DNA of 64,000 nucleotides from Deltaproteobacteria bacterium. GTDB lineage: Bacteria; Myxococcota_A; UBA796; GCA-2862545. The stretch covers positions 1-64,000 of the forward strand of contig REDI01000089.1 of assembly GCA_007693595.1 (NCBI GenBank), given 5' to 3'. Shown here in pieces: positions 45,631 to 54,434 of the stretch. Position 1 is the first letter of the stretch, and each line of letters starts with the position of its first letter. Below the pieces are notes generated by a model. It was not told the DNA's origin. It worked only from the letters and a program-made list of their open reading frames with translations, and searched no databases. The translations under genes were made by a program, and so were the position numbers.

Positions 45631-46607
45631 GCGGCACCATGGATCCTGTCGCCTTCGCCGATGCGTTCGAGAGGGCGCTAGAGCAGGTAGAGCGTGTGTT
45701 GCTCGGCCAACGACCGCTCGTCCGCGACGTGCTCGTCGCCATGTTCGCCGGCGGGCACGTCTTGCTCGAAGGGCCGCCGGGACTGGGCAAGACCTTGCTC
45801 GCTCGCAGCCTCTCGCGGATCCTGGGCCTCCCGTTTCGGCGCATCCAGTTCACGCCCGACCTGATGCCCAGCGATGTCACCGGGGGCAACGTCTTCGATC
45901 AGCAGGCGGAAGCCTTCGTCTTTCACCCTGGCCCCGTCTTCTGCTCGGTGTTGCTCGCCGATGAGATCAACCGTGCCCCTGCCAAGACCCAGTCGTCCCT
46001 GCTCGAGGCGATGAGCGATCGACAGGTCACCATCGACGGCACGACCCGTGCGCTGCCCGATCCCTTCTTCGTCGTCGCGACGCAGAACCCGATCGAGAGC
46101 GAGGGGACCTACCCCTTGCCCGAGGCGCAGCTCGATCGCTTCATGCTCAAGGTGCTGGTCGATCACCCGAGCGTCGAGGTCGAGGTGGACCTCCTTCGAA
46201 GCGTCGTCGAAGGCTTCGATGCCGCAGATCTCGACGCGGTGGAGCTTGCGACCGTGCTCAGCGCGGATCAGGTCCTCTCTCTACGAGCCATGGCGCGCCA
46301 AGTGCGCGTCGATCCAGAGCTCCTCCGCTACGTCGTGGAGATCGTCTCTCGAACCCGAGCGCACCCCGCGGTGGATCTCGGGGCCTCCCCCCGCGCCTCC
46401 ATCGCCCTACTTCGCTGTTCTCAGGTCCTCGCAGCCTCGCAGGGCCGAGCCTTTGTCGTGCCCGACGACATCAAGGAGCTGGCCGGATCGGTGCTGCGCC
46501 ACCGCTTTCTGCTTCAGCCCGACGCCGAGCTCGAGGGGCTCCGACCCGACGATGTCGTGCGGGCCTTGCTCACCGACGTTCGGGTTCCCGGTGGAGAGTC
46601 CGCGTGA
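45600..46607 (+). CDS. MoxR-family AAA+ ATPase
   Basis: A 335-residue AAA+ protein. Walker A GPPGLGKT (58-65), Walker B VLLADEINRAPAKTQSSLLEAM, sensor 1 FFVVATQNPIESEGTYPLPEAQLDRFML, and a C-terminal lid with GASPRASIALLRCSQ (sensor 2). MoxR ATPases act as chaperone-like factors for the assembly or maturation of VWA- and metal-containing complexes; the cognate partner here is likely the DUF58 protein encoded next. The ATG at 45600 has GGAGAG upstream; a second ATG at 45639 is the alternative. No periplasmic features. Confidence 0.93.
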   Translation: MRDHESSQPVGGTMDPVAFADAFERALEQVERVLLGQRPLVRDVLVAMFAGGHVLLEGPPGLGKTLLARSLSRILGLPFRRIQFTPDLMPSDVTGGNVFDQQAEAFVFHPGPVFCSVLLADEINRAPAKTQSSLLEAMSDRQVTIDGTTRALPDPFFVVATQNPIESEGTYPLPEAQLDRFMLKVLVDHPSVEVEVDLLRSVVEGFDAADLDAVELATVLSADQVLSLRAMARQVRVDPELLRYVVEIVSRTRAHPAVDLGASPRASIALLRCSQVLAASQGRAFVVPDDIKELAGSVLRHRFLLQPDAELEGLRPDDVVRALLTDVRVPGGESA

Positions 46608-47893
46608 TCCCTACCGGCCGTCTCGTCGCCCTCGCGGCGGTGCCCCTCCTGCTGGGGGTGGCAGCCATCGGGAGCGCGTCCTGGATCGCGCCCATGATCG
46701 CGGTCGATCTCGTGCTCTTGTCGCTCGTGGGGCTCGACGCTGCGTTGAGCCGGGCCGAGTTTCAGATCGAGCGACGCTGCGCGTCGGTTCAGTCCGTCGG
46801 CCGCCCCTTCGACGTGGTGATCGAGATACAGAACGTAGGACGAAGGTCCCTTGAGGCGCAGGTTGTCGATGCGCCTCCTCAGGGGCCCAGACCCGAGCCA
46901 GCCCGCCTCCGTCTGTCGTCGGGAGAGACGGGAACCGTTCGCTATGAGCATCGGGTGGAGCGGCGGGGAGCGCACCGCTTCGGGCCGGTGACGGTCCGGG
47001 CCCGGTCCCGACTCGGGTTCTTCGAGCTGCAGCTCCGGAGTACGCCCTCGACCGAGGTTCGCGTATATCCAACCTTTCGTCAGCTCCGATCCTGGGGGCT
47101 CCTGGCGCGCGAGGGGGAGCGGCAAGCCCCGGTGCGGGTTCGTCGACGGCCGGGTGGCGAGAGCGAGTTCGAACGGCTCCGGCCCTATGTTCGAGGAGAC
47201 AGCTATCGGCATGTGGACTGGAAGGCGACCGCTCGTCGTCGCGGACTGGTCACCCGAGAGTTCGGACAGGAGGTGAACCAGAACGTCATCTTTCTAATCG
47301 ACGCCGGACGCATGATGTCGGCCGAGGTGCAGGGGCGGCCGCTCTTCGATCACGCCCTGGACGCCGCGCTGGGGCTGGGGCAGGTCGCACTCCGGCACGG
47401 CGACCGGGTCGGGCTGGTGTTGTACGATGACCAGATCCGGGCCTGGTCGCCTCCCTCGGGTGGAGCGCGCGCCGGCTTCAGCCTGGTGCGTACCTCCTAC
47501 GATGTCTTTGCGTCCACGCGCGAGCCCGACCACGCGCGGGCCCTGCGCTGGCTCGGTCAGAAGGTTCGTCGTCGTAGTCTGGTGATCCTGCTCACTTCGG
47601 TCATCGACGAGGCCAACGCGCAGGCGATGGAGCGGGTGGTCACCGCCTTGGGGCGGCGTCATCTACCCCTGTGTGTCTGGCTGCGAGATCCCGGTCTCCA
47701 GGCGCTGGCGGAGCGGCAGGTCGACGAGGGGCTGTACGTGGCGGGCGCCGCGGCGGAGCTGCTCGAAGAGAGGGCCCGGAACCTAGACCGGGCCTCACGG
47801 CGAGGGGCGCTGGTGCTCGACGTGTCACCCGACCGTCTGACGGCGGGGCTCCTTACCAGGTACCTGGAGATCAAGGCGAGACGGCTGCTATAG
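46604..47893 (+). CDS. DUF58 domain protein (VWA-like), MoxR partner
   Basis: A 429-residue protein. Two N-terminal TMs (LVALAAVPLLLGVAAIGSAS and WIAPMIAVDLVLLSLVG) precede a beta-rich region with RRGAHRFGPVTVRARSRLGFF, and the DUF58 signature GESEFERLRPYVRGDSYRHVDWKATARRRGLVTREF (seen in parts: FERLRPYVRGDS, HVDWKATARR). A VWA-like domain follows with a degenerate metal site, IFLIDAGRMM. The GTG start overlaps the MoxR stop (GTGA). Last gene of the operon; a hairpin follows the stop. Confidence 0.9.
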   Translation: MIPTGRLVALAAVPLLLGVAAIGSASWIAPMIAVDLVLLSLVGLDAALSRAEFQIERRCASVQSVGRPFDVVIEIQNVGRRSLEAQVVDAPPQGPRPEPARLRLSSGETGTVRYEHRVERRGAHRFGPVTVRARSRLGFFELQLRSTPSTEVRVYPTFRQLRSWGLLAREGERQAPVRVRRRPGGESEFERLRPYVRGDSYRHVDWKATARRRGLVTREFGQEVNQNVIFLIDAGRMMSAEVQGRPLFDHALDAALGLGQVALRHGDRVGLVLYDDQIRAWSPPSGGARAGFSLVRTSYDVFASTREPDHARALRWLGQKVRRRSLVILLTSVIDEANAQAMERVVTALGRRHLPLCVWLRDPGLQALAERQVDEGLYVAGAAAELLEERARNLDRASRRGALVLDVSPDRLTAGLLTRYLEIKARRLL

Positions 47894-47921
47894 GGTGGCG
47901 CGGCGCCGCTGGGGGGCCACC
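47894..47921 (+). terminator. Hairpin after the MoxR/DUF58 operon
   Basis: GGTGGC (47894-47899) pairs with GCCACC (47916-47921), with a self-complementary GCGGCGCCGC inside. It starts at the base after the stop codon. No T run. Confidence 0.4.
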
Positions 47922-47970
47922 GCGGCCGAAGTGCGCTAAGCTCTGCCGCCTGCACAGTGTGGAGACGCCG

Positions 47971-50900
47971 ATGCACCTTTCCCGTTCCATGGTCCTGGCC
48001 CTCAGCTTCTTGGTGGCCCCGCTGGTCTTGGTGGGTCATGTCGAGCCCGCAGCGGCCCAAGCGCCCGGCCCTGAGATTCCGCCAGGGGGGCTCGTGGACA
48101 TCCTGCCGCCGAGCCAGGTCATCGCCGATGGAACCCGCACCTATACCGGCCATGTGATCGCCCTTGATCGCTCGGGCCGGCCCATCTCGGGGCTCAAGCT
48201 CAAGCTCAACAGCTCGGCGGGAAAGATCGACAGTCCAACGCAGGTCCAGCCTGGCGTCTATGCTTTCTCTTGGACCCCTGCAGCCGTCAGCTCCCCCCAA
48301 GAAGTCACGCTCGAGATCCGAACCCGCACCCCCGACAAGGTCAAGGTGCTTCGCCAGGCCAAGGTCACCCTTCGCCCTCCCACAGCGACCGGATTGCAGA
48401 TCTCGAGTAATCCGCCACAGCTCGTTCTTGGCCAGGATGCGTCGGGAACCATAAGCTTTTCCCTCGATAATGCAGCCGGCGGGGTCAGCGCCTCCGATAT
48501 CGCGGTCCTCGCGAACGTCGGCGAGGTCGAGAACATCACCCACCTGGGGGGCGGCAAGTTCACGGCCCGGTACGTTACGCCCAAGGTGAACTTTCCTCAG
48601 CTCGCGATCGTGAGCGTCGTCGACCTCCGAAACCCTGACACCGCGCATGGTGTGGTGGTGATCCCGCTCCAGGGCAAGGTAGACTATCCGGTGCAGGCCA
48701 CGGCGGGCTCTAGTGTCATCATGCGTATCGGCGGTCGAGACTTCGGTCCGACTCCGGTCGACGCCAATGGCCGCGCCAAGGTGCCGGTCATCGTGCCCCC
48801 TGGGATCCCCATGGCGACCAAAGTCGAGGTCAAGGATGGCCAGACCTCCGAAGAAGAGCTCGACCTTCGTGTCCCCGAGACTCGCCGCCTCTCCTTCCTT
48901 CCGCCGCTTCGGAGCGTCCCTGCCGATGGGGCCACCAAGGTCCCGGTCCGGATCGCGGTCTTCACCCCCGAGGGGCAGCCAGACTCCGGGGCTAAGGTGA
49001 GCTTCTCCGCCGAGGGCGGCGAGGTCGGAACGGCGCGTTCCCTGGGCGATGGTCTCTTCGAGGTGGATTTCACCCCCGACTTCTCGAACGTGGCGGCGCA
49101 GGGCAAGATCACGGCCTCGCTCGAGGACTCGACCGTGCAGACCGCCTCTCTCGACGTCACCCTCGCGCCTGCGCTGCCCACCCGGGTCGAGCTGAGTACC
49201 GATCCGGATCCGCTCGACGCCGACACGACCGAGTTCAAGCTGGTCGCCAAGCTCCAAGGGCCCGGCGACGAGCCGCTCTCGGCGCGCGAGCTCACCCTGC
49301 TATTGGCGGGAGCCTCGCTCAAGGGCGCGGTCAAGGATCAGGGCGATGGCACCTACAGCGCCCAGCTTACGTCCGAAGAAGGGGCGGTCGTCACGGCGGT
49401 GAGCGCGCTCAAGGTGTCGGCCACGGGCAACCCGGTCGATCGGATCCTCCTGATCCCGAGCGCGTCCTTCGTGCCCAACAACGGTGCCGATCTCCGCGAG
49501 ATCCTCTTGGTGAGCGTCGACCGCTACGGCTACCCCGTGCCGGGCGTCGAGGTCGGCCTGAAGGTCGAGCAAGGCGATGGCGTCATCGAAGAGACCGCCA
49601 CCACCAACGAGGCAGGCGTGGCCTTCGCTGCCTATAAGGCGGGATCAGGCGTTGGAGTTGCCCGGATCCGCGCGACCCATGGCGCGCACTCCTCCACGGC
49701 CCACCTGGTCCAGGGGCCTCAGGCGGTCTCCGGAGCGGTGGTGCCTGTCTCGGCCGACGCCCACACCCTCGAGCTCATCCGCGCCTGGTCCGAGGCGGCG
49801 CAGCCGCTGGTCCTGACCCGTCGTGGGGCACCGGCGGCCGCGGCGGCTCCCGTCGTCCCCGAGCAGCCCGCGGAGGCCCCGGCCGAGACGCCAGCGGAGC
49901 CGGCCGAGACGCCAGCGGAGCCGGCTGAGCCCGAGCAGCCCTCGGTCCAGCTTCCAGACCTGCCCAACGCGATCTCTTCCAGTGGTGAGGCCGCGCGCCT
50001 GCGCACGACGGTCGTGCCCTCTCCCGCCCCCGCTGGGGGCGACACCACCCTCACCATCGACGTGCTCGACAAGACCGAGGCAGGGGTCACCGGGGCCTCC
50101 TTCGACTTTCTCGCCTCGGCGGGAACCTTGGGGGAGCCGACGGAGCTCGGCCGCGGGCGCTACCAGGTCGTGCTCGCCGTCCCGGCCGACGCCGAAGGGG
50201 AGCTCAAGATCTCGGTCGCGTCCGGCGACGTCGCCTCCTTTGTCAAGGTCCCCGTCGGCCCCCCCGAGAGCGCTTGGGGTCCCACCGAGCCTAGCGCGAC
50301 CCCGGTGGCGCCGTCCGACTCCGCCACGGGCACGGCCCAGCCCCTTCCGCCGGCGCCCAAGCCCGCCTCGGACAACGATCTTACCCGCATCCGGGTCCGG
50401 GGCTCTTACGTCGCGAGCTCCTACGCCTATCAGCAGACCCCCTTTACGGAGTCTGGGCCCCTGCTGCCCGCCATCCTCGCCGTCGGCGGCGATGAGGGGG
50501 GGAGCGCGGCCTCGCCGCAGGGCTTCGAGGTCGCCGGTCGCGGCTTCATCCACGACTATGTCGGCTTCGACGCCACCGCTCGGGCCACCTCTTGGTCGCT
50601 GACCTCCGAGGCCTTCAATGATCAGAAGGTCCCCGATGTCCTGTTTCACTTCAACGCGGACGCGATCTTGCGCTACCCCTTCGAGGCGTCCGACAACGTC
50701 TTCTGGGTCGGCGGTCGGCTCGGCTATCACGGATCCGACATCCTCTACTTCACCGGGGACTTTGACGATGGCGTCGTCGGGTATCAGTCCCTCTTCGTCC
50801 AGGGGCTCGGTTTCGGGGCCGAGGTCGGGGCCGAGGTGGGGGACCTCTACGTCCACGGCGCCCTCACCGGGCGTCTCCTCGGGGTGACTCGCTGGCTCGC

Positions 50901-51075
50901 CACGGCGGTCGATGCGCATGTGGGCTACCAGATCACCGATCAGATCTTCGTGGATCTTGGGCTTGGTTTCGTCGACCGGCAGGTCACCCTGCAGGGCCGA
51001 CGGAGCGGGGCCGACTTGGGCGAGCTGCACGATCGTCAGCTCATGGGCCGGATCGGCGCAGGCTTTCGCTTCTAG
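47971..51075 (+). CDS. Outer-membrane barrel protein with Big-1-like Ig repeats
   Basis: A 1,034-residue exported protein. The ATG at 47971 with GGAG upstream gives a signal peptide ending EPAAAQA. About six Ig-like beta-sandwich repeats of the Big-1/invasin kind follow (for example DGTRTYTGHVIALDRSGRPISG, NNGADLREILLVSVDRYGYPVPGVEV with EETATTNEAGVAFAAYKAG). Then comes a Pro/Ala/Glu-rich spacer (residues about 620-660), another Ig-like domain, and a C-terminal beta barrel (RIRVRGSYVASSYAYQQTPF to LMGRIGAGFRF). The final Phe fits a BAM insertion signal. The topology, extracellular or periplasmic Ig array plus barrel, suggests adhesion or surface scaffolding; that is inference. Confidence 0.75.
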   Translation: MHLSRSMVLALSFLVAPLVLVGHVEPAAAQAPGPEIPPGGLVDILPPSQVIADGTRTYTGHVIALDRSGRPISGLKLKLNSSAGKIDSPTQVQPGVYAFSWTPAAVSSPQEVTLEIRTRTPDKVKVLRQAKVTLRPPTATGLQISSNPPQLVLGQDASGTISFSLDNAAGGVSASDIAVLANVGEVENITHLGGGKFTARYVTPKVNFPQLAIVSVVDLRNPDTAHGVVVIPLQGKVDYPVQATAGSSVIMRIGGRDFGPTPVDANGRAKVPVIVPPGIPMATKVEVKDGQTSEEELDLRVPETRRLSFLPPLRSVPADGATKVPVRIAVFTPEGQPDSGAKVSFSAEGGEVGTARSLGDGLFEVDFTPDFSNVAAQGKITASLEDSTVQTASLDVTLAPALPTRVELSTDPDPLDADTTEFKLVAKLQGPGDEPLSARELTLLLAGASLKGAVKDQGDGTYSAQLTSEEGAVVTAVSALKVSATGNPVDRILLIPSASFVPNNGADLREILLVSVDRYGYPVPGVEVGLKVEQGDGVIEETATTNEAGVAFAAYKAGSGVGVARIRATHGAHSSTAHLVQGPQAVSGAVVPVSADAHTLELIRAWSEAAQPLVLTRRGAPAAAAAPVVPEQPAEAPAETPAEPAETPAEPAEPEQPSVQLPDLPNAISSSGEAARLRTTVVPSPAPAGGDTTLTIDVLDKTEAGVTGASFDFLASAGTLGEPTELGRGRYQVVLAVPADAEGELKISVASGDVASFVKVPVGPPESAWGPTEPSATPVAPSDSATGTAQPLPPAPKPASDNDLTRIRVRGSYVASSYAYQQTPFTESGPLLPAILAVGGDEGGSAASPQGFEVAGRGFIHDYVGFDATARATSWSLTSEAFNDQKVPDVLFHFNADAILRYPFEASDNVFWVGGRLGYHGSDILYFTGDFDDGVVGYQSLFVQGLGFGAEVGAEVGDLYVHGALTGRLLGVTRWLATAVDAHVGYQITDQIFVDLGLGFVDRQVTLQGRRSGADLGELHDRQLMGRIGAGFRF

Positions 51076-51149
51076 GTCGGGCGCCTGCGCGCCCCCGGAG
51101 AGGGCAGGTCGGCGGAGCGTGACCCCGTGGACTTCTGCTCGGAGGCCTC

Positions 51150-51168
51150 GATGCGGTCGCGCCGCATC
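51150..51168. terminator. Hairpin between convergent genes
   Basis: GATGCGG (51150-51156) and CCGCATC (51162-51168) form a perfect stem with a five-base loop, between the end of the barrel gene and the end of cysS. A terminator role is likely from position only. Confidence 0.4.
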
Positions 51169-51213
51169 GGTCAGCGACGGCCGCCGAGGCCGGCTGCCCT
51201 TTTATGCGGGCAC

Positions 51214-52740
51214 TTAGAGTTTGACCCGCCACACAGGCCCTTTGGGCGTGTCCATGAGCGAGATGTTCATCTGCTCGAGCTGTCCGCGGAGCGCGTCGGC
51301 CTTGGCCCAGTCCTTCTGCTGCCGGGCGTGCTGCCGGTCGTCGACGAGGGACTGGACGGCCTCGCGGCTCAGGCCGAGGGCGGCGAGGCGCTTGGTCGCG
51401 ACCTCGTCGTGGAAGGCTTCAGTGCCCTGCTGGAGCAGGCCGAGGGTGGGGCCCAGGTAGCTCAGGGCAGCCAGGGCTTCCGCCGCGATGGGGCCCCCGC
51501 GGCGTCGCGCCTGCTTCTGGTTGCCCAGGCGGTTGATCGCTCGGGCCAGCTCGAAGGCGTGGCCCAATGCCATGGCCGTGTTGAAGTCCTCGTCCATCGC
51601 GCGGTCGATTCGCTCGGGAAGGGCCCGGGCCAGCTCGACGACGGTACGGGCCTCGGCGCCGATGGCCTCGACGACCTTGGGGAGAGGCTCGCTCCCGCCC
51701 ATCTGTTCGGCCTGCTCCCGCGCCTCGTAGAGCCGGGCGAGCATGGCCAAGGACTCGAGGAGGGAGTCGTCGCTCCAAGGGAGGGGCGAGCGGTAGTGGG
51801 TCTGAAGGTAATACAGCCGGATCGCCTCGGCGGGTACGAGCTCGAGGGCCTGGTGGATCACGAAGGCGTTGTTCTTGCTCTTGCCCATCTTCTGGTCGAC
51901 CTGTTCGGCCTCGGCGTCGCGGTGGGCTCGGCCCCCCGCCTTGGTGCCTGCACCTGCCGTGAGCAGCCCGTTGTGCATCCAGTGACGGACGAAGCGCTGG
52001 CCGCCGTGGGAGCACTGGGACTGGGCGATCTCGTTCTCGTGGTGAGGAAAGACCAGATCGAGCCCGCCGCCATGGATGTCGATCTCTTGGCCTAGGGTGG
52101 CGGCGCACATGGCCGAGCACTCGATGTGCCAGCCAGGGCGCCCGGAGCCCCAGGGGCTCGGCCAGGAGGGCTCATCGGGACGAGCGGCTTTCCAGAGGGC
52201 GAAGTCGGCGCTGTGGCGTTTGCCCTTGTCGGGGTCATCGCTGCGGAGCTCATCGGGGCGCTGGCCGGAGAGGGCGCCGTACTCGGGGTAGGAGGCTACA
52301 TCGAACCAGACGGTGCCCTGGTTGACGTAGGCGTGGCCTGCATCGAGGATGCGGCCGATCATGGCGACGATCTCGTCGATGGTGCCGCTGACACGGGGCT
52401 CCATGTCGGGCCGCACCAACCCCAACCCATCCATATCCCGGTGGAAGGAGTCGATGAAGCGCTCGGCGACCTCTTCGGGGGTGGTGCCTTCAGCGGCGGC
52501 GCGCTGGATGATCTTGTCGTCGATGTCGGTGAAGTTTCGGACGAAGGTGACCGTCCACCCGCGGTGCCTAAGGTAGCGCACGAGCGTGTCGTAGACGATC
52601 ATCGCGCGGGCGTGTCCGACGTGGCAGTGATCGTACACCGTCATGCCGCAGACGTAGATGCGAAGCTGCCCAGGCTCGATGGGATCGACGGGCTCGATCG
52701 TTCGCGACAGCGTGTTGTATAGGCGCAGGGGCGCAGGCAT
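51214..52740 (-). CDS. cysS: Cysteinyl-tRNA synthetase
   Basis: A 508-residue class I synthetase that charges tRNA-Cys. Features: zinc-site Cys 31 in YVCGMTVYD, HIGH-like HVGH (40-43), FVRNFTDIDDKII, zinc-binding WHIECSAMC and the HHENEIAQS helix, and KMSKS as KMGKSKNN (near 282). A Gly/Ala/Arg-rich insert of about 20 residues (AGAGTKAGGRAHRDAEAEQ) precedes KMGKS. The C-terminal helical domain is present. The start has GGAGGA upstream. Downstream of cdnL with a 68-base gap, probably in one unit. Confidence 0.95.
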   Translation of the reverse strand: MPAPLRLYNTLSRTIEPVDPIEPGQLRIYVCGMTVYDHCHVGHARAMIVYDTLVRYLRHRGWTVTFVRNFTDIDDKIIQRAAAEGTTPEEVAERFIDSFHRDMDGLGLVRPDMEPRVSGTIDEIVAMIGRILDAGHAYVNQGTVWFDVASYPEYGALSGQRPDELRSDDPDKGKRHSADFALWKAARPDEPSWPSPWGSGRPGWHIECSAMCAATLGQEIDIHGGGLDLVFPHHENEIAQSQCSHGGQRFVRHWMHNGLLTAGAGTKAGGRAHRDAEAEQVDQKMGKSKNNAFVIHQALELVPAEAIRLYYLQTHYRSPLPWSDDSLLESLAMLARLYEAREQAEQMGGSEPLPKVVEAIGAEARTVVELARALPERIDRAMDEDFNTAMALGHAFELARAINRLGNQKQARRRGGPIAAEALAALSYLGPTLGLLQQGTEAFHDEVATKRLAALGLSREAVQSLVDDRQHARQQKDWAKADALRGQLEQMNISLMDTPKGPVWRVKL

Positions 52741-52808
52741 GGCTTCCTCCAGCGCCTCGCCTTAGCCCTCCGAGCTGTCGCGGCCAAGGCGAGCCCGGAG
52801 AGAGGAGG

Positions 52809-53294
52809 CTACTTGCTGAAGATCTTCTCGAGCTCTTTCTTGATCTTGGACTCGTCGACGTCCTTGGCCACGGCCAACTCCTGAACGATCAAGGAGTGGG
52901 CCCGATCGTAGGTCTTGCGCTCGCCGAAGGACAGGGTCTTCTCTTTCTTGAGAAGGGCCAGATCGCGCAGGACCGAGGCGACCTCGAGAGGATCCCCGGT
53001 GTTGATCTTGTTCATATATTCGCGATAGCGGCGGTTCCAGGTTTGTTTGTCGGCGGGCTTCTTGCGGTCCCGCAGGACCTCGTAGACCTTCTCGACCGCC
53101 GACTTGGGGATGATGGTGCGCATGCCGTTGGCATCGGCCATGTTGGTCGGCACCTTGATGGTCATGCCATTGTCGAGGATCTTGAGGACGTAGCAGTCAT
53201 AGGTCTGGCCATCTTGCTCCAGTTGTTCGATGTCTTTGATGACACCGACGCCGTGGGCCGGATAGACGGCCTTCTCTCCGATCTCGAAGGGCAT
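52809..53294 (-). CDS. cdnL: CarD/CdnL-family RNA polymerase-binding regulator
   Basis: A 161-residue protein of the CdnL size class (no HMGA-like tail as in full CarD). The N-terminal RNAP-interaction domain is FEIGEKAVYPAHGVGVIKDIEQ, followed by YVLKILDNGMTIKVPTNMA. The C-terminal DNA-binding helical part includes the Trp of KQTWNRRYREYMNKI, expected to wedge the -10 upstream edge, and VASVLRDLALLKKEKTLSFGER. CdnL stabilises open complexes at rRNA promoters and is essential in M. xanthus. It shares an upstream region with the divergent lptF-like gene. Confidence 0.93.
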   Translation of the reverse strand: MPFEIGEKAVYPAHGVGVIKDIEQLEQDGQTYDCYVLKILDNGMTIKVPTNMADANGMRTIIPKSAVEKVYEVLRDRKKPADKQTWNRRYREYMNKINTGDPLEVASVLRDLALLKKEKTLSFGERKTYDRAHSLIVQELAVAKDVDESKIKKELEKIFSK

Positions 53295-53429
53295 GCTCGA
53301 AAACTCCGTGGTTGAGCGCCGTGGAGGCGCGGATCTGCCTTCACTACGACGGATGATAGGGGACCTGTCGCCGAGGGTGCAAGAGCCTAGCTCCGCCGGC
53401 CCTCGATTTCAACTGTTCCGAGGCATTCT

Positions 53430-54434
53430 GTGTCTAGTACCTGCTCAATCCTATCGTTGAACGCATGGCTCCTCGGGGCCTGGGTGGCTCAGACGGCGTT
53501 GGCGGTAGCGGTCGGGTCGCTCTGGTTGTCGGTGTTGGCGCTGGGGGCGGCATTGACGGCGCCTCTGCCGCCTCCTCCAGCTCATGCGGTCGCGGCCTCG
53601 GTCTTTGGAGGGCTCGCCGGCCTGGGGGCCTGGATGCCGGTCGCGGTAGCCTTCGGATGGTTCGCCGTACTGGATCGCCTGTTGATCTCGGGGGGCTGGA
53701 GGGCGGTACGATCGGTGGGGCTCGGAGGGCGCGCGCTGGTGTTTCCCGCGCTGATGGTCGGGCTCATGGGGGCCGGCCTCACGTTCGGTGTCAGCAGCTC
53801 GCTGGGTCCCTTCGCGGCCTCGTCCATGCGGGAGGTGCTCCATCGAGGGGTGCAGGCCTCGGAGCTTGTGCCAGGGCGGATCAGCCGCGTCGCGAGCCTG
53901 GAGCTTGCAGCCCTGGAGGACCAAGGCACGACCCAGGTGATCGGCCGGACCGAGACCCAGGTGATCGGGGCGAGGCAGGCGCGTATCGCTCGGACCTCCG
54001 AGGGGCCGATGCTCTTCGCCCGCGAGGCCGAGATGATTGGTCCCGGCTACCGGATCTCCGCGGGGCGCGCCCGCTGGGGCCTCCCCGAGGTCGAGCGCAG
54101 GGTGGAGCTCGACGAGCGCTCCAATCCGTCCCTGGCGCGCGTAGCGGCTCGGACCGAGGCCTCGGGGGGCGATGCGCGCTACGAGCGCACGGTGTTTCTC
54201 AAGCGCTACCTCCATCCTCTCGCCGTCTTCTTCCTGCCCCTGTGTCTCCTGCCCTACGGGCTCTCGCGCCATCGCTGGCGGGTGCTGGTCGGGGTGGGGG
54301 TCTTAGGGCTGTTGCTCACCCGAGGTGGGGATCTGACCGCAGGGCTGGTGGGCCCCTGGCTCAGCGCGGGGTGGGTGCCCTTGGTCGTGCTGGGCCTCGG
54401 TGCGGTGGGCTGGGCTCGGTGGAGGGACCGTTGA
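53430..54434 (+). CDS. LptF/LptG-family permease, first of a pair
   Basis: A 334-residue membrane protein with three N-terminal TMs, a periplasmic region of about 130 residues and three C-terminal TMs, as in LptF/LptG of the LPS export ABC transporter. Family-like pattern: RLLISGGWRAVRSVGLGGRAL (cytoplasmic coupling-helix region), SSMREVLHRGVQASELVPGRIS (start of the beta-jellyroll), then PLAVFFLPLCLLPYGLSRHRWR. The GTG start at 53430 has GAGG six bases upstream. The next gene overlaps its stop (TTGA) and encodes a shorter homologue, so the two may form the heterodimer. lptB and lptC are not in the window. Confidence 0.65.
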   Translation: MSSTCSILSLNAWLLGAWVAQTALAVAVGSLWLSVLALGAALTAPLPPPPAHAVAASVFGGLAGLGAWMPVAVAFGWFAVLDRLLISGGWRAVRSVGLGGRALVFPALMVGLMGAGLTFGVSSSLGPFAASSMREVLHRGVQASELVPGRISRVASLELAALEDQGTTQVIGRTETQVIGARQARIARTSEGPMLFAREAEMIGPGYRISAGRARWGLPEVERRVELDERSNPSLARVAARTEASGGDARYERTVFLKRYLHPLAVFFLPLCLLPYGLSRHRWRVLVGVGVLGLLLTRGGDLTAGLVGPWLSAGWVPLVVLGLGAVGWARWRDR

